64,000 nt of DNA from contig NZ_LKET01000030.1 of NCBI RefSeq assembly GCF_001317355.1, forward strand, positions 1 through 64,000, given 5' to 3'. Below the pieces are notes generated by a model. It searched no databases and had not been told where the DNA came from. It saw nothing but the letters and a program-made list of their open reading frames with translations. Every line of letters begins with the position of its first letter. Position 1 is the stretch's first letter. The position numbers and the translations under genes were made by a program. Positions 1-8,822 of the stretch are shown in pieces. The DNA is from Oxobacter pfennigii (GTDB lineage Bacteria > Bacillota > Clostridia > Clostridiales > Oxobacteraceae).

Positions 1-211
1 CAAGTTTATCTTCGGGCGTGTTGTCCCAATAGGAAATTACGTCAGCCAATCAAACTCATCATAACAAAAAATAGAGAGTAAAGATTATTGAAAATCTCTA
101 CTCTTATATAGTACGAATTGGAATTTGAAGGTCAGATAAAGCACAATGTAATTTATCTTAGATAAGACCCATTATAGAGTTGACAAAATCCCCTTGAAGA
201 GGTGAATTAAT

Positions 212-715
212 ATGGATTTAAGATTGGCTAAGAAGAATGATTTGCCGCGGCTTAAAACGATGTATGAAAAAATAATCGACAATATGAATAAAAACAACAT
301 GCGGATTTGGGATGAAATTTATCCCTGTGAATTTTTTCAAGATGATATCGATAATAAAAGCCTTTATATATTAACTGAGGATAATGACATAGCAGCCGCA
401 TTTGCTTTATGCGAATCAAATGCCGGCGAAGATCATTTAAAATGGAAAAATGTCAAAGAAAAGGCATTATATATAGATCGTTTTGGGGTTAATGTGGATT
501 ATTTAAGACAAGGAATAGGCGGGTTAATGCTCAAAAATGCTTTGAAACTAGCAAAACAGAAGGGTGCTAAATATTTGAGATTATTTGTTGTAGATATAAA
601 TAAACCGGCAATAAATTTATATTTAAAAAATGGATTTAAGCGTGTTGATGGAATCTATGAAGAAAGAATTGATGATTTTGTATTGCGTGAATATGGATTT
701 GAAATAGAAATATAG
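212..715 (+). CDS. GNAT family N-acetyltransferase
   Basis: A 167-residue single-domain protein. The RQGIGGLML stretch near residue 93 matches the acetyl-CoA pyrophosphate-binding loop (Q/RxxGxG/A) of the GNAT fold, and the C-terminal NLYLKNGFKRV segment is the usual GNAT beta6-beta7 end. GNATs move acetyl from acetyl-CoA to an amine; the substrate cannot be read here. A GAAGAGGTGA ribosome site lies just upstream of the ATG. It stands alone, with 96 bp before the next gene. Confidence 0.9.
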   Translation: MDLRLAKKNDLPRLKTMYEKIIDNMNKNNMRIWDEIYPCEFFQDDIDNKSLYILTEDNDIAAAFALCESNAGEDHLKWKNVKEKALYIDRFGVNVDYLRQGIGGLMLKNALKLAKQKGAKYLRLFVVDINKPAINLYLKNGFKRVDGIYEERIDDFVLREYGFEIEI

Positions 716-811
716 AACAATTATAATCTGTGATATTTATGAATTACAATTTATTGGGTGGACACTAACATCAAAAGCACCTATTATTATTGAAAGCGGG
801 GTAAATACACT

Positions 812-1222
812 ATGTGGCAATGTCCTGAATGCGGACGGGAGTTCAAGAACACAAATCAAGACCATTACTGCGGCGAGCCGCCGAAAACGGTTGATGCCTA
901 TATTGCCGCGCAGCCGGAGGATGTCCGGCCGCTGTTAAGTCAGGTGCGGGATACGCTCCATGCCGCACTCCCTGATGCAGAAGAGCGTATCTCGTGGAGT
1001 ATGCCAACTTACTGGCATAAACAGAATATAATCCACTTTGCGGCATTCAAAAAGCATATCGGGCTGTATCCAGGCGATAAGGCTGTTGATCATTTCAGCG
1101 AGAAGCTCGCGGAATATAAAACAAGCAAAGGCGCGGTTCAGTTTCCGTACAGCAAGCCGTTACCGCTACTACTTATCGCCGAAATAGCGAAATGGTGTTA
1201 CCATACCGGAAATCATCACTAA
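812..1222 (+). CDS. DUF1801 (YdhG-like) protein with N-terminal zinc-ribbon-like segment
   Basis: 136 residues. The stretch from TVDAYIAAQPEDVRPLL to the SMPTYW motif is typical of DUF1801/YdhG-like proteins (fold related to frataxin-like iron chaperones), whose function is not settled. The first 22 residues add a CPECG...C pattern with nearby His and Cys that could bind zinc; this variant is seen in some Firmicute members. Base composition is clearly more GC-rich than the GNAT gene upstream, as in the MFS gene that follows, so the two may have arrived together. Confidence 0.8.
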   Translation: MWQCPECGREFKNTNQDHYCGEPPKTVDAYIAAQPEDVRPLLSQVRDTLHAALPDAEERISWSMPTYWHKQNIIHFAAFKKHIGLYPGDKAVDHFSEKLAEYKTSKGAVQFPYSKPLPLLLIAEIAKWCYHTGNHH

Positions 1223-1284
1223 TGTATTATCGCATAAAGTTTAAATTCTAAAAATACTATAACCTTAAACCTGGAGAAAATGCT

Positions 1285-2514
1285 ATGAAGAAAAACAAAA
1301 ATCAACAGAATAAGTGGAAGCGTGATTTCCTCACCATAGCCGGCGGCCAGACGGTATCCCTCATAGGCAGCGCCGCCGTGCAGTTTTCCCTGATCTGGTG
1401 GCTGGCCAGTGAAACGGCATCGCCTATCATGATGTCAATTGCGGGCGTATTCGCCTTTTTGCCACAGCTGGTTCTCGGCCCCTTTGCAGGCGTGTGGGTC
1501 GACCGCATCAACCGAAAAACCGTCATTATAGCAGCAGACCTTTTCATTGGACTGGTGGCCCTTGTTTTCGCCTTTTTCTTCCTGTTCGGCAATCCGCCCT
1601 ACTGGTCGGTCTGCATGGTGCTGGGCATCAGGGCGGTGGGAACTGTGTTTCACACTCCGGCTATTCAAGCAGCGGTACCAATGCTGGTGCCGCAGCAGGA
1701 ATTGGTGCGTGCCAACGGGTGGAGCCAGTTCATGCAATCGGGCGCCTTTTTGCTGGGGCCGGTATTGGGTGCGGCCATGTATACAGCATTGCCCCTTTGG
1801 ATCATATTGCTGTCCGATTTGGTAGGCGCGCTCATAGCCAGCGCCACGGTGGCAGTTGTCAAAATACCCGACCCGGAGCGGCAGGTAAAACAAAGGCCGC
1901 AGCTTTTCCATGAAATGAAGGAGGGAGCGGCAGCTATCTGCCAGGACAGAAAGCTGTTTATCGTAACGGCGGCCACGCTTGTTGGCATGGTATTTTACGC
2001 GCCTCTGTCCACTTTTTATCCTCTCATGACCAGCGGCTATTTCCGGGCCGACGCCTGGCATGCCAGCATGGTCAACCTTGGATATGCAACGGGTATGATG
2101 CTCTGTGCTCTAATCCTGGGAAAGTTCGGCACCATCAAAAACAAGTTTCCGGTTATCCATCTGGGGCTTTTGGGCATGGGAGCATCCTCATTGCTATGCG
2201 GCCTGCTGCCTGCAAAGATGGTCTGGTTCTGGGTGTTCGCAGCGTTGTGCGCGCTGCTCGGAGCCAGCAGCAACCTGTACAACATCCCTTATATCGCCTA
2301 TATGCAGGAAACCATCGATCCGGATAAGATGGGACGTGCTTTTTCTCTTATCGGAAGCCTCAGTTCAGCTACTATGCCTTTGGGGTTGCTCATAGCAGGC
2401 CCGGTTGCCGAAAGCAGGGGAGTATCGTTGTGGTTTTTCGTTTCCGGGATTGCACTCCTGCTGCTCACATCGGTCAGCGCCCTGCTCGTCCTTCCGCAAA
2501 GCCGCAGGGTATAA
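1285..2514 (+). CDS. MFS transporter (macrolide-efflux-like, MFS_3 type)
   Basis: 409 residues with about 12 hydrophobic segments. The N-terminal GGQTVSLIGSAAVQFSLIWWL segment and the PFAGVWVDRINRKTVI loop (the motif A region between TM2 and TM3) place it in the Mef-like MFS_3 branch, which exports drugs or other small molecules by proton antiport. CTGGAGAA precedes the ATG. Codons are GC-rich relative to most of the window, suggesting transfer. Its substrate is not predictable from sequence. It does not have an adjacent regulator. Confidence 0.85.
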   Translation: MKKNKNQQNKWKRDFLTIAGGQTVSLIGSAAVQFSLIWWLASETASPIMMSIAGVFAFLPQLVLGPFAGVWVDRINRKTVIIAADLFIGLVALVFAFFFLFGNPPYWSVCMVLGIRAVGTVFHTPAIQAAVPMLVPQQELVRANGWSQFMQSGAFLLGPVLGAAMYTALPLWIILLSDLVGALIASATVAVVKIPDPERQVKQRPQLFHEMKEGAAAICQDRKLFIVTAATLVGMVFYAPLSTFYPLMTSGYFRADAWHASMVNLGYATGMMLCALILGKFGTIKNKFPVIHLGLLGMGASSLLCGLLPAKMVWFWVFAALCALLGASSNLYNIPYIAYMQETIDPDKMGRAFSLIGSLSSATMPLGLLIAGPVAESRGVSLWFFVSGIALLLLTSVSALLVLPQSRRV

Positions 2515-2646
2515 GGAGCTTATCAGCATGAAAAAGGAGGGGATGACTTAAATTTTAATACTCTAAGTGAATTATTGCGGAATGGTGAATGTATAAATTA
2601 TATTCTCCATTCCTTTTATATTGCTGCATTAAATACGTATTTTTTA

Positions 2647-2675
2647 TTTACATACAAAATTAAATATGGTAATAT
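2647..2675 (+). promoter_or_regulatory. Sigma-A-type promoter of the Lrp-azlCD unit
   Basis: TTTACA at 2647-2652, a 17-bp spacer and TAATAT at 2670-2675. It lies 53 bp before the lrp-like ATG at 2728, so the longer reading frame that opens at 2575 starts upstream of this promoter and is unlikely to be translated. Confidence 0.5.
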
Positions 2676-2727
2676 ATCTTATATGCAAAACATAATTAGA
2701 GAATTCATAAGAAAGGAAGAATATAAT

Positions 2728-3201
2728 ATGGCAATTGTTCTTGATGATAGTGATAAAGCAATTTTAAGAGAATTACAGAAAGACGCTTCAATATCAAACC
2801 TAAACTTATCAAAAAAAATTGGACTTTCACCATCGGCTTGCCTTGCAAGAACAAAGAACTTAGTAGAAGCTGGTATTATAAAAAAATTTGCTACTATTGT
2901 TGACGAGAAGAAGCTGGGAATGGAAGTCCTTGCATTTGTTCTTGTGAACTTATCCCCTCTAAATAGGGAAACAATACATTCATTTTTAGAGGATGTAAAT
3001 AGACTTCCGCAGATTCAAGAGTGCTACACACTTACAGGAAGCCACGATTATCTGCTTAAGATTGTAGCAAAAGATATGGAGAGTTATAGGGACTTTATAA
3101 TTGATTCATTGATGCAGAATACTACAATCAGCAGTGTTGAAACAAGCATGGTTATGGGGATAGAGAAAAGAACTGTCTATGTACCCGTTGATGAAGTTTA
3201 G
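2728..3201 (+). CDS. Lrp/AsnC family transcriptional regulator
   Basis: 157 residues from the ATG at 2728, which has a GAAAGGAAG ribosome site 8 bases upstream. The N-terminal winged HTH (LDDSDKAILRELQKDASISNLNLSKKI and following) is characteristic of Lrp/AsnC, followed by the RAM ligand-binding domain with the conserved LTGSHDYLLK segment. Such proteins sense amino acids. It immediately precedes azlC with a 20-base reading-frame overlap or 13-base gap depending on the azlC start, so it very likely controls branched-chain amino acid export by AzlCD, as lrpC/azlB does in other Firmicutes. Confidence 0.93.
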   Translation: MAIVLDDSDKAILRELQKDASISNLNLSKKIGLSPSACLARTKNLVEAGIIKKFATIVDEKKLGMEVLAFVLVNLSPLNRETIHSFLEDVNRLPQIQECYTLTGSHDYLLKIVAKDMESYRDFIIDSLMQNTTISSVETSMVMGIEKRTVYVPVDEV

Positions 3202-3214
3202 TGGGGTGAAAAAT

Positions 3215-3931
3215 TTGAAAGAAAAAATTAAAGCATTAAAAGCGGCCTTTTCCCATACTATTCCTGTGTTTACCGGGTTTACTTTCTTAGGCATTGCGTA
3301 TGGTATCCTAATGAACAGCAAGGGTTATGGTGTTGGTTGGACAGTTTTGTTTAGCTTTATGGCATTTGCAGGCTCAGCACAATATGTGGCAATTACTTTT
3401 CTCACATCAATTTTTAATCCTGTTTATGCATTGCTAATGACATTAATGGTAAATGCTCGGCATTTATTTTATGGCATTTCAATGCTGGATAAATACAAGG
3501 ATACTGGTAAATTAAAACCATATCTTATCTTTGGCCTGTGTGATGAAACATTTTCTATTGCCTGTTCAACAGAGCCGCCGGAAGGAGTAAACCGGAACTG
3601 GTTTATGTTTTTCATTACTCTGCTTGACCATAGCTATTGGGTATTCGGTTCAACCCTTGGCGGACTGCTGGGTTCTATGATTTCATTTAATACAAAAGGT
3701 CTTGATTTTGTGTTAACTGCACTTTTTGTTGTAATATTCGCAGGACAATGGAAAACTCAGAAAGACCACAAACCAGCAGTAATCGGTGTTTTATGTTCTA
3801 TTATTTGTTTGGTTGTTTTCGGACAAAGTAATTTCATTATTCCTTCCATGATTGCTATATTGGCAGTATTGACAATATCCCGAAAAGAATATGCAGAAAA
3901 GCAAGAGCTGGCGGAGGGGAGAGTACAATGA
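3215..3931 (+). CDS. azlC: AzlC family branched-chain amino acid exporter, large subunit
   Basis: About 238 residues of membrane protein. HTIPVFTGFTFLGIAYGILMNSKG and the AGSAQYVAITFL and NARHLFYGISM motifs are typical of AzlC (LIV-E family). The best start is the TTG at 3215, which has GGGGTGA 6 bases upstream; in-frame ATGs at 3179 and 3191 lie inside the lrp gene and lack a site. It pairs with AzlD to export leucine, valine, isoleucine or toxic analogues. Its stop overlaps the azlD start (ATGA). Confidence 0.93.
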   Translation: MKEKIKALKAAFSHTIPVFTGFTFLGIAYGILMNSKGYGVGWTVLFSFMAFAGSAQYVAITFLTSIFNPVYALLMTLMVNARHLFYGISMLDKYKDTGKLKPYLIFGLCDETFSIACSTEPPEGVNRNWFMFFITLLDHSYWVFGSTLGGLLGSMISFNTKGLDFVLTALFVVIFAGQWKTQKDHKPAVIGVLCSIICLVVFGQSNFIIPSMIAILAVLTISRKEYAEKQELAEGRVQ

Positions 3932-4263
3932 CTTTAACACCTATTCAAACTTTTATTATTATTTGCATGGTAACTATTGGTACAATTATAACAAGGTTTT
4001 TGCCCTTTATAATATTTCAAGGTACTAAGTCAAATAATTCATATATCAGTTATCTTGGACAAGTTTTGCCTTATTCTGCTATCGGTTTGTTGGTTGTATA
4101 TTGTCTTAAAAGCGTTAATTTTAAAAGCCATGCATATGGGATTCCAGAGGCAGTAGCTATCATTTTCATTATTTTGCTTCATTATTGGAAGGAAAATACT
4201 CTTCTGAGCATTGGGGTAGGTACAGTTATCTACATGGTACTTGTTCAAGCTGTTTTTATTTAA
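3928..4263 (+). CDS. azlD: AzlD family branched-chain amino acid exporter, small subunit
   Basis: 111 residues, four predicted membrane segments. The TRFLPFIIF segment and LPYSAIGLLVVYCL are the AzlD hallmarks. Its ATG overlaps the azlC TGA, so translation is coupled. It is the last gene of the Lrp-azlC-azlD operon; no strong terminator is visible in the next 60 bp. Confidence 0.92.
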   Translation: MTLTPIQTFIIICMVTIGTIITRFLPFIIFQGTKSNNSYISYLGQVLPYSAIGLLVVYCLKSVNFKSHAYGIPEAVAIIFIILLHYWKENTLLSIGVGTVIYMVLVQAVFI

Positions 4264-4343
4264 GAATTGATTAAAAAACTGTCTAAATTAAGACACATAT
4301 TTCTCAAAATACGGATTTGTGTTATTGAGGGTCGAGTATTTAC

Positions 4344-5018
4344 TTAATTAAGGATTAAATAGTCTAATTCATAACCATCAGGTGTTGCAAGCTGTAATAA
4401 TTTTTTATTTTTAGGCAGATTTACTGTATTGAAATCTACCACAGTTAAGCCTTTTCTCAATGGCTCTCCGGAAACAGTATATTGGTTCTTGTAATACTTA
4501 ATAGACTTAACATCAAAATTAAAAACAATAAGCCTCACAACATGAGGATACTTAATTGTAAAAGCAAATTCATGTATAGGAGAGGGACCGCCTGCTTCCC
4601 CAGGCAGGGCTAAATGACCTGAAAGGTCATACCACCAGGACCCTCCTCCCTCGTAATCAAAAACTCTGTGCTGCTGGTAAGACATGTTAGTTGGGACATT
4701 ACTCCAGCGCCAGTTGGAGCTATGCCATAATGAATCATAAGCAGGCCTCTGCCAGTTCAGGTTTTTATAGACTGTTACAAAGGGAATATTGCTTCCTTCT
4801 CTTTGAACTAATGGAATAGGCAAAACTTTCTCTTTAAATTTACTGATATCCCTGTCCGGAAGTATTTCGTAGTCGTAAATAGTTTTTGGTTCTGACGGTT
4901 CCAGTATTTTTAATTTTTCCTCGCATGCCATAGGTTGATGTCTATTATTTGCAGGTACTGTTGCTGCAGATTGACAGAATATGAAGAGGGTTAATAGAAA
5001 TATATAAAAATGACTCAT
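4344..5018 (-). CDS. Secreted protein of unknown function
   Basis: 224 residues, not recognised. Residues 1-20 form a signal peptide (short, hydrophobic LLTLFIFCQSAATV with an AxxA-like cleavage zone). The rest is rich in Trp and Tyr, with a WRWSN...GGGSWWYDLSGH stretch in the middle that suggests a beta-sandwich domain. AAAGGTGAT lies upstream of the ATG. A badly decayed second copy of its N-terminal third sits at 11327-11450. It stands alone, divergent from the GNAT gene at 5267. Confidence 0.6.
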   Translation of the reverse strand: MSHFYIFLLTLFIFCQSAATVPANNRHQPMACEEKLKILEPSEPKTIYDYEILPDRDISKFKEKVLPIPLVQREGSNIPFVTVYKNLNWQRPAYDSLWHSSNWRWSNVPTNMSYQQHRVFDYEGGGSWWYDLSGHLALPGEAGGPSPIHEFAFTIKYPHVVRLIVFNFDVKSIKYYKNQYTVSGEPLRKGLTVVDFNTVNLPKNKKLLQLATPDGYELDYLILN

Positions 5019-5266
5019 TTACAATATATCACCTTTCCTTCAACTTTAGTATTTCCTAAATTTGAGATGCAAAGCAGTATATTTATGGGAATTTGATTTA
5101 AAAACTGCCGAAACCGGGAAACAAGAGGTTTTCTTTGATATAATGGAAATGAGTGTTTCATTTATTTTATTAGACGTGGATTTTAATATAATTCACATTG
5201 TTTCTATGTTCCGGCAGAACAGTATAGTTTATGTGCAGTAAAAATATATATAACGTGAGGTATTAT

Positions 5267-5788
5267 ATGAAAATTGAAACTGACAGATTATTGCTGAGAA
5301 AGCACAGAATCGAAGATTATGAGCGGTTCTGGGGGATGATAACTGATCCAATCGCCAAACGCTTTACGGGTGGTGTTACTTCGCTTACCTATGAGCAGCG
5401 CTTTAAGCTTTTTTGCGAGGATTGCAGTACACCATATTCAGAAGATAGAATCGAATTTGCGGTAGTAGAAAAGTCATCCATGATGTACATTGGTTACTGT
5501 GGATGCAGAGCCTCAAAAGAACTTGGAGGATACGAGCTGTTCTATGGCTACTGCCGGGATAGCTGGGGAAAAGGCTATGGCTTCGAAGCTGCTGATTCTG
5601 CTGTCGCATTTTTCTTCGAACAAATGGGCATTGACCGTTTGGTTGCTGCCAGTGATAAGGAAAACATTGCGACCGTCAGAATTCTGAACCGGCTAGGTTT
5701 CAAATTTATCGAACAGGTAAATATTGACCGTTTGGGAGTGGTAGATAAATGTGAACTGCATAAGCAAGAATACAGGCGGAGCAGATGA
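5267..5788 (+). CDS. GNAT acetyltransferase, RimJ/RimL type
   Basis: 173 residues from the ATG at 5267, which has GTGAGG 6 bases before it; the upstream ATG at 5231 has no site. IETDRLLLRKHRIEDYERFW is the standard RimJ/RimL-like opening and WGKGYGFEAADSAV is the acetyl-CoA loop. ENIATVRILNRLGF is the late asparagine-containing motif of this branch. Substrate unknown. A 60-bp decayed copy of its 5' part lies at 12174-12237. Confidence 0.92.
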   Translation: MKIETDRLLLRKHRIEDYERFWGMITDPIAKRFTGGVTSLTYEQRFKLFCEDCSTPYSEDRIEFAVVEKSSMMYIGYCGCRASKELGGYELFYGYCRDSWGKGYGFEAADSAVAFFFEQMGIDRLVAASDKENIATVRILNRLGFKFIEQVNIDRLGVVDKCELHKQEYRRSR

Positions 5789-5825
5789 GTATTCCATAAC
5801 AACACCTATTAAGCTTTTTATACAA

Positions 5826-6536
5826 TTACTCTATTCGACTTAAAAATTTCCTTGTGAAAAAAGCAATCCAAAGAAAGCATAATACAATCCCAAATATGAA
5901 CGTAAAAAGATTTACTCCGTCCATTAAAAGCTTTCCAACCCAAAACGACGGCAAAAACGCTGCGAAAAAATGATATGGCGCGGGTATAAACCATACAGCT
6001 GCCAACCCTAATAAGCTCACTCCCATTAATTTTGAGAGGGCAAGCCCCTCAACCCTGTTTTCAGCTATCGACACAACCAGCATTACCATAAATAGCCCTG
6101 TCAGAGTGCCTATAAACGAACTTAAAAAAATGACATCAAAGGATAAAGCTGAAATATTAAAAAGCAGCATAGAAATAATTGTTACTATAAACGCCCATAT
6201 CATCGGGATACCGATACGGGCTGCTAAATAAGAATAACCCTCTATCGGCGTTATTTTATAAAATGCGCTTATACCCTCGTCACGTTCTTCAAGGAGCAGG
6301 AAAGCGGACACCATCGCTGTAATCATTGGCATTAAGCAGACAAGCATACCGTCCACAAGGCCATACCAAGGCAAAAGCGAAAAAGGCATATAATCTTCCA
6401 TAATGCTGTTTACAAACGGGACAGCAAGCTTAAAAATCGAACCAACGAAAAAGGGAGCAGGCAAAAGTATGAGCAGCATACCGTCTTTTGTAATTTGCCT
6501 TAATCCAATTTGGAATAGTTTAATTGTCTGTTTCAT
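5826..6536 (-). CDS. ABC-2 type exporter permease (second)
   Basis: About 236 residues with six hydrophobic segments; the LLLEERDEGISAFYKITPIEGYSYL segment after the second membrane helix is typical of fluoroquinolone/bacteriocin-type ABC-2 permeases. The start is the ATG at 6536, whose first bases overlap the TGA of the upstream permease (ATGA); a longer in-frame extension to 6635 lies inside that gene and is rejected. Last gene of a TetR-ATPase-permease-permease operon; presumably forms a heterodimer with the product of 6533-7234. Confidence 0.88.
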   Translation of the reverse strand: MKQTIKLFQIGLRQITKDGMLLILLPAPFFVGSIFKLAVPFVNSIMEDYMPFSLLPWYGLVDGMLVCLMPMITAMVSAFLLLEERDEGISAFYKITPIEGYSYLAARIGIPMIWAFIVTIISMLLFNISALSFDVIFLSSFIGTLTGLFMVMLVVSIAENRVEGLALSKLMGVSLLGLAAVWFIPAPYHFFAAFLPSFWVGKLLMDGVNLFTFIFGIVLCFLWIAFFTRKFLSRIE

Positions 6537-7234
6537 ACTCTTTCGCCCCCTTCTACCCGCATGGCGGCCGGAATACGCTTGTTTGCGAGATAAAGAATCA
6601 TCCCCAGCCATAATGCAAGCACAATCCATAACCATATGGAAGGCTTATCACTTATATCCAGCGAGCAGGCAATCATGCGCCATAGGGCTGTACCGGGCAG
6701 CACATCAAAAAAGGGATAGGATATTCCAAAGGCCGTGAGTATGGACGGTATTGTTAAAAGTATGGCCGGGGGTGTGACTATCAGCATATATTGATTAACC
6801 GAGTTGGCATAACTCGTCATTATCAATCCAATGATTGTAAAAATCATGGAGCCTATAAATACGCTGACCGACAGCAGCATGTAGTTCTTCGTTTCTTGAA
6901 AACCGAGAATATGAATAAGGGTTGCCGATAAAGTTGAAATGATTGACAGCGATACTGCTTTTGACAATATATATTCCAGAGGGCGAAGCGGAGAAATCCC
7001 CCAAAACTCATGAAGCCCCTCCCTTTTTTCAAGAAGCCATATACCGCCAATGAAGAACATCCCCAACATTGAGGGATCAGTCAGGATAATAATAGACGCT
7101 GCAATTCTTTTATATTTATCCGGGCATACAAACAACACCGCTATATAGACTGCGCTGATGAAAGCGTAGAGAAAGTAAAAACCGTATCTGATTTGATAAC
7201 GTATGTCATTTATAAGCGCGGAGAGAAACCTCAT
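6533..7234 (-). CDS. ABC-2 type exporter permease (first)
   Basis: 233 residues, about six membrane segments. LLEKREGLHEFWGISPLRPLEYILSKAVSL resembles the cytoplasmic loop of its partner, consistent with a heterodimeric ABC-2 exporter. The ATG at 7234 overlaps the TGA of the ATPase gene (ATGA) and has AGGCAGGTG upstream. The exported compound is unknown. Confidence 0.86.
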   Translation of the reverse strand: MRFLSALINDIRYQIRYGFYFLYAFISAVYIAVLFVCPDKYKRIAASIIILTDPSMLGMFFIGGIWLLEKREGLHEFWGISPLRPLEYILSKAVSLSIISTLSATLIHILGFQETKNYMLLSVSVFIGSMIFTIIGLIMTSYANSVNQYMLIVTPPAILLTIPSILTAFGISYPFFDVLPGTALWRMIACSLDISDKPSIWLWIVLALWLGMILYLANKRIPAAMRVEGGERV

Positions 7235-8085
7235 TGTAAACACCTGCCTGTTATTGTGATAAAAACATCTTCAAGGGTCTGTTCTTTTGAATGTATGCTT
7301 GTGAGCGTTCCGTATTTTAATGCAAATTGAAAATCCGCCGACGCTCCAAGTTCCGCCAGCAAGCAAGTATTTTTAGCTTCCCGCCCATCAGAGGTAAAAC
7401 TATATTCTACTTTTACGTCCCCTCCGCTTTTTCGCAGTGAATGGGGGGTGTCCATCGCTTTAATTTTCCCGTCTGCAATAAAGGCCACGCGGTCACAAAG
7501 CTCTTCGGCATCGTGCATATTGTGAGTGGTTAAAATAACGGTTTTTCCCATTTTTTTCTGTTCCAGTATCATATTTTTAAGTATTCTTGCGTTTGCGGGG
7601 TCAAGGCCGCTTGTCGGTTCGTCAAGAAAAAGAAGCTTCGGATTGTGTATAAGGCAGCGTACAAAGCCAAGCCGCATTTTCATTCCCTTTGAAAAGTTCC
7701 CCACCTTTTTATCCGCGTCGTCCAGAAGACCGACTCTATCCAATAACATCATAGGGTCAGCCGTCTTTGCGGAGTACAAGGAAGCAAAATATTTCAAGTT
7801 TTCAAGCGCGGTAAACTTGCCATAGAAATTAGGAAACTCAAAGTCAACGCCTATATTTTCATAAAAGGCATTTGTCCTGTTTTTGACTTCAATATCAATA
7901 ACACGGACGCTGCCGCGGTACTTCCGCAATACGCCTGTCAGTATTTTCTGCAAAGTGCTCTTTCCCGCGCCGGAGGGGCCGAGAAAACCGAATATTTCAC
8001 CTTGCTTTACATCAAAGCTGATGCCCCGCATGGTATCAGCTTTTGAGGCAGGATATTTCAAAAAAACGTTTTGTACGCTAATCAT
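7231..8085 (-). CDS. ABC exporter ATP-binding protein
   Basis: About 284 residues. Walker A GPSGAGKST at residues 36-44, an atypical signature NFSKGMKMRLG and Walker B LLFLDEPTSGLDP are all present, followed by the H-loop TTHNMHDAEEL. The C-terminal extension is like DrrA/CcmA-type exporters. The ATG at 8085 is preferred over an in-frame GTG at 8094 because the AGGTGAT site lies at the right distance; it overlaps the end of the tetR gene by 8 bases. It powers the two downstream permeases. Confidence 0.93.
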   Translation of the reverse strand: MISVQNVFLKYPASKADTMRGISFDVKQGEIFGFLGPSGAGKSTLQKILTGVLRKYRGSVRVIDIEVKNRTNAFYENIGVDFEFPNFYGKFTALENLKYFASLYSAKTADPMMLLDRVGLLDDADKKVGNFSKGMKMRLGFVRCLIHNPKLLFLDEPTSGLDPANARILKNMILEQKKMGKTVILTTHNMHDAEELCDRVAFIADGKIKAMDTPHSLRKSGGDVKVEYSFTSDGREAKNTCLLAELGASADFQFALKYGTLTSIHSKEQTLEDVFITITGRCLQ

Positions 8086-8674
8086 TTTTATCACCTACTA
8101 TCTCTTTCAGTACGCCGTTAAGAACTGTATTCATTACCTCAATCCGAACAGCCTCATTCTCCTGATTAAGATTAATAAATCCCAAGGCTAGTATTTGTAA
8201 AATTTTTGCCGCTATTTCAATACCGCAGGTAAAACTTACGCCATAATTTTCAAAATTCTTTATTTGTATTAAATCATCAAGGGTATGGGCTTCCACTACT
8301 TCTTTCGGTAATTTTCTGAAAAGATACTCCGTCGTATCTCTATCTATTTTTCGGATTAACGGATAACAGTCAAGCTGTTCAAACATCCAAATAAAAGCCT
8401 GCTTCACCAACTCTCTTGAAGGTAAATCAGAGTGAGCCTTTAAAAACTTATCCGTTTCACACCACATCTTTTTTTGCATGTTAAAAACAATTTCAATAAA
8501 AAGCTGCTCTTTACTGGAATAAAACGAATAGAAAGAACCTTTTGCAATACCTGTGGCCTGCACTAATTCGTCAATAGACACTTTTTTGATCCCATAAACC
8601 GTAAATAATCGCTCGGCTTCACTTAACAATTTTTGTTTAATAATCTCTTTTTCAGCTTCACTAAAACGCGGCAT
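8078..8674 (-). CDS. TetR family transcriptional regulator
   Basis: 198 residues. The N-terminal HTH contains LFTVYGIKKVSIDELVQATGIAKGSFYSFYSSKEQL, a standard TetR/AcrR pattern, followed by a ligand domain with no recognisable family. First gene of the exporter operon; overlaps the ATPase gene by 8 bases. A palindrome that covers the space between its promoter -10 and start codon implies autorepression with release by the exported compound. Confidence 0.93.
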   Translation of the reverse strand: MPRFSEAEKEIIKQKLLSEAERLFTVYGIKKVSIDELVQATGIAKGSFYSFYSSKEQLFIEIVFNMQKKMWCETDKFLKAHSDLPSRELVKQAFIWMFEQLDCYPLIRKIDRDTTEYLFRKLPKEVVEAHTLDDLIQIKNFENYGVSFTCGIEIAAKILQILALGFINLNQENEAVRIEVMNTVLNGVLKEIVGDKND

Positions 8675-8691
8675 TTGCGCCCTCCTGTCTG

Positions 8692-8751
8692 TATGACTTA
8701 TATTACTATTTTAGTCATATAGATTGTATCATGTCCTTCCATTTTTGTAAA
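8692..8751 (-). promoter_or_regulatory. TetR operon promoter and operator
   Basis: On the minus strand TTTACA (8751-8746), a 17-bp spacer and TACAAT (8728-8723) form a sigma-A-type promoter. Just downstream is an inverted repeat, TATGACT (8692-8698) and AGTCATA (8713-8719), 14 bp apart. A dyad in this position would block transcription when bound, as in TetR autorepression. Confidence 0.6.
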
Positions 8752-8822
8752 TAACAATAAGGCAGTATGGTATATTAAGCAACCGCAGCCGTAATAGGGG
8801 AAAGTGTACCCCTTTTTAAAGA

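Noticed and set aside
1435-2061. Long open frame (208 codons) on the minus strand opposite the MFS gene
   Set aside because: It has no ribosome site, an unnatural residue mix and lies wholly inside a well-supported gene; it is a by-product of GC-rich codons.
2575-2727. N-terminal extension of the Lrp-like protein
   Set aside because: It precedes the likely promoter at 2647-2675 and is not Lrp-like; ATG 2728 has a good ribosome site.
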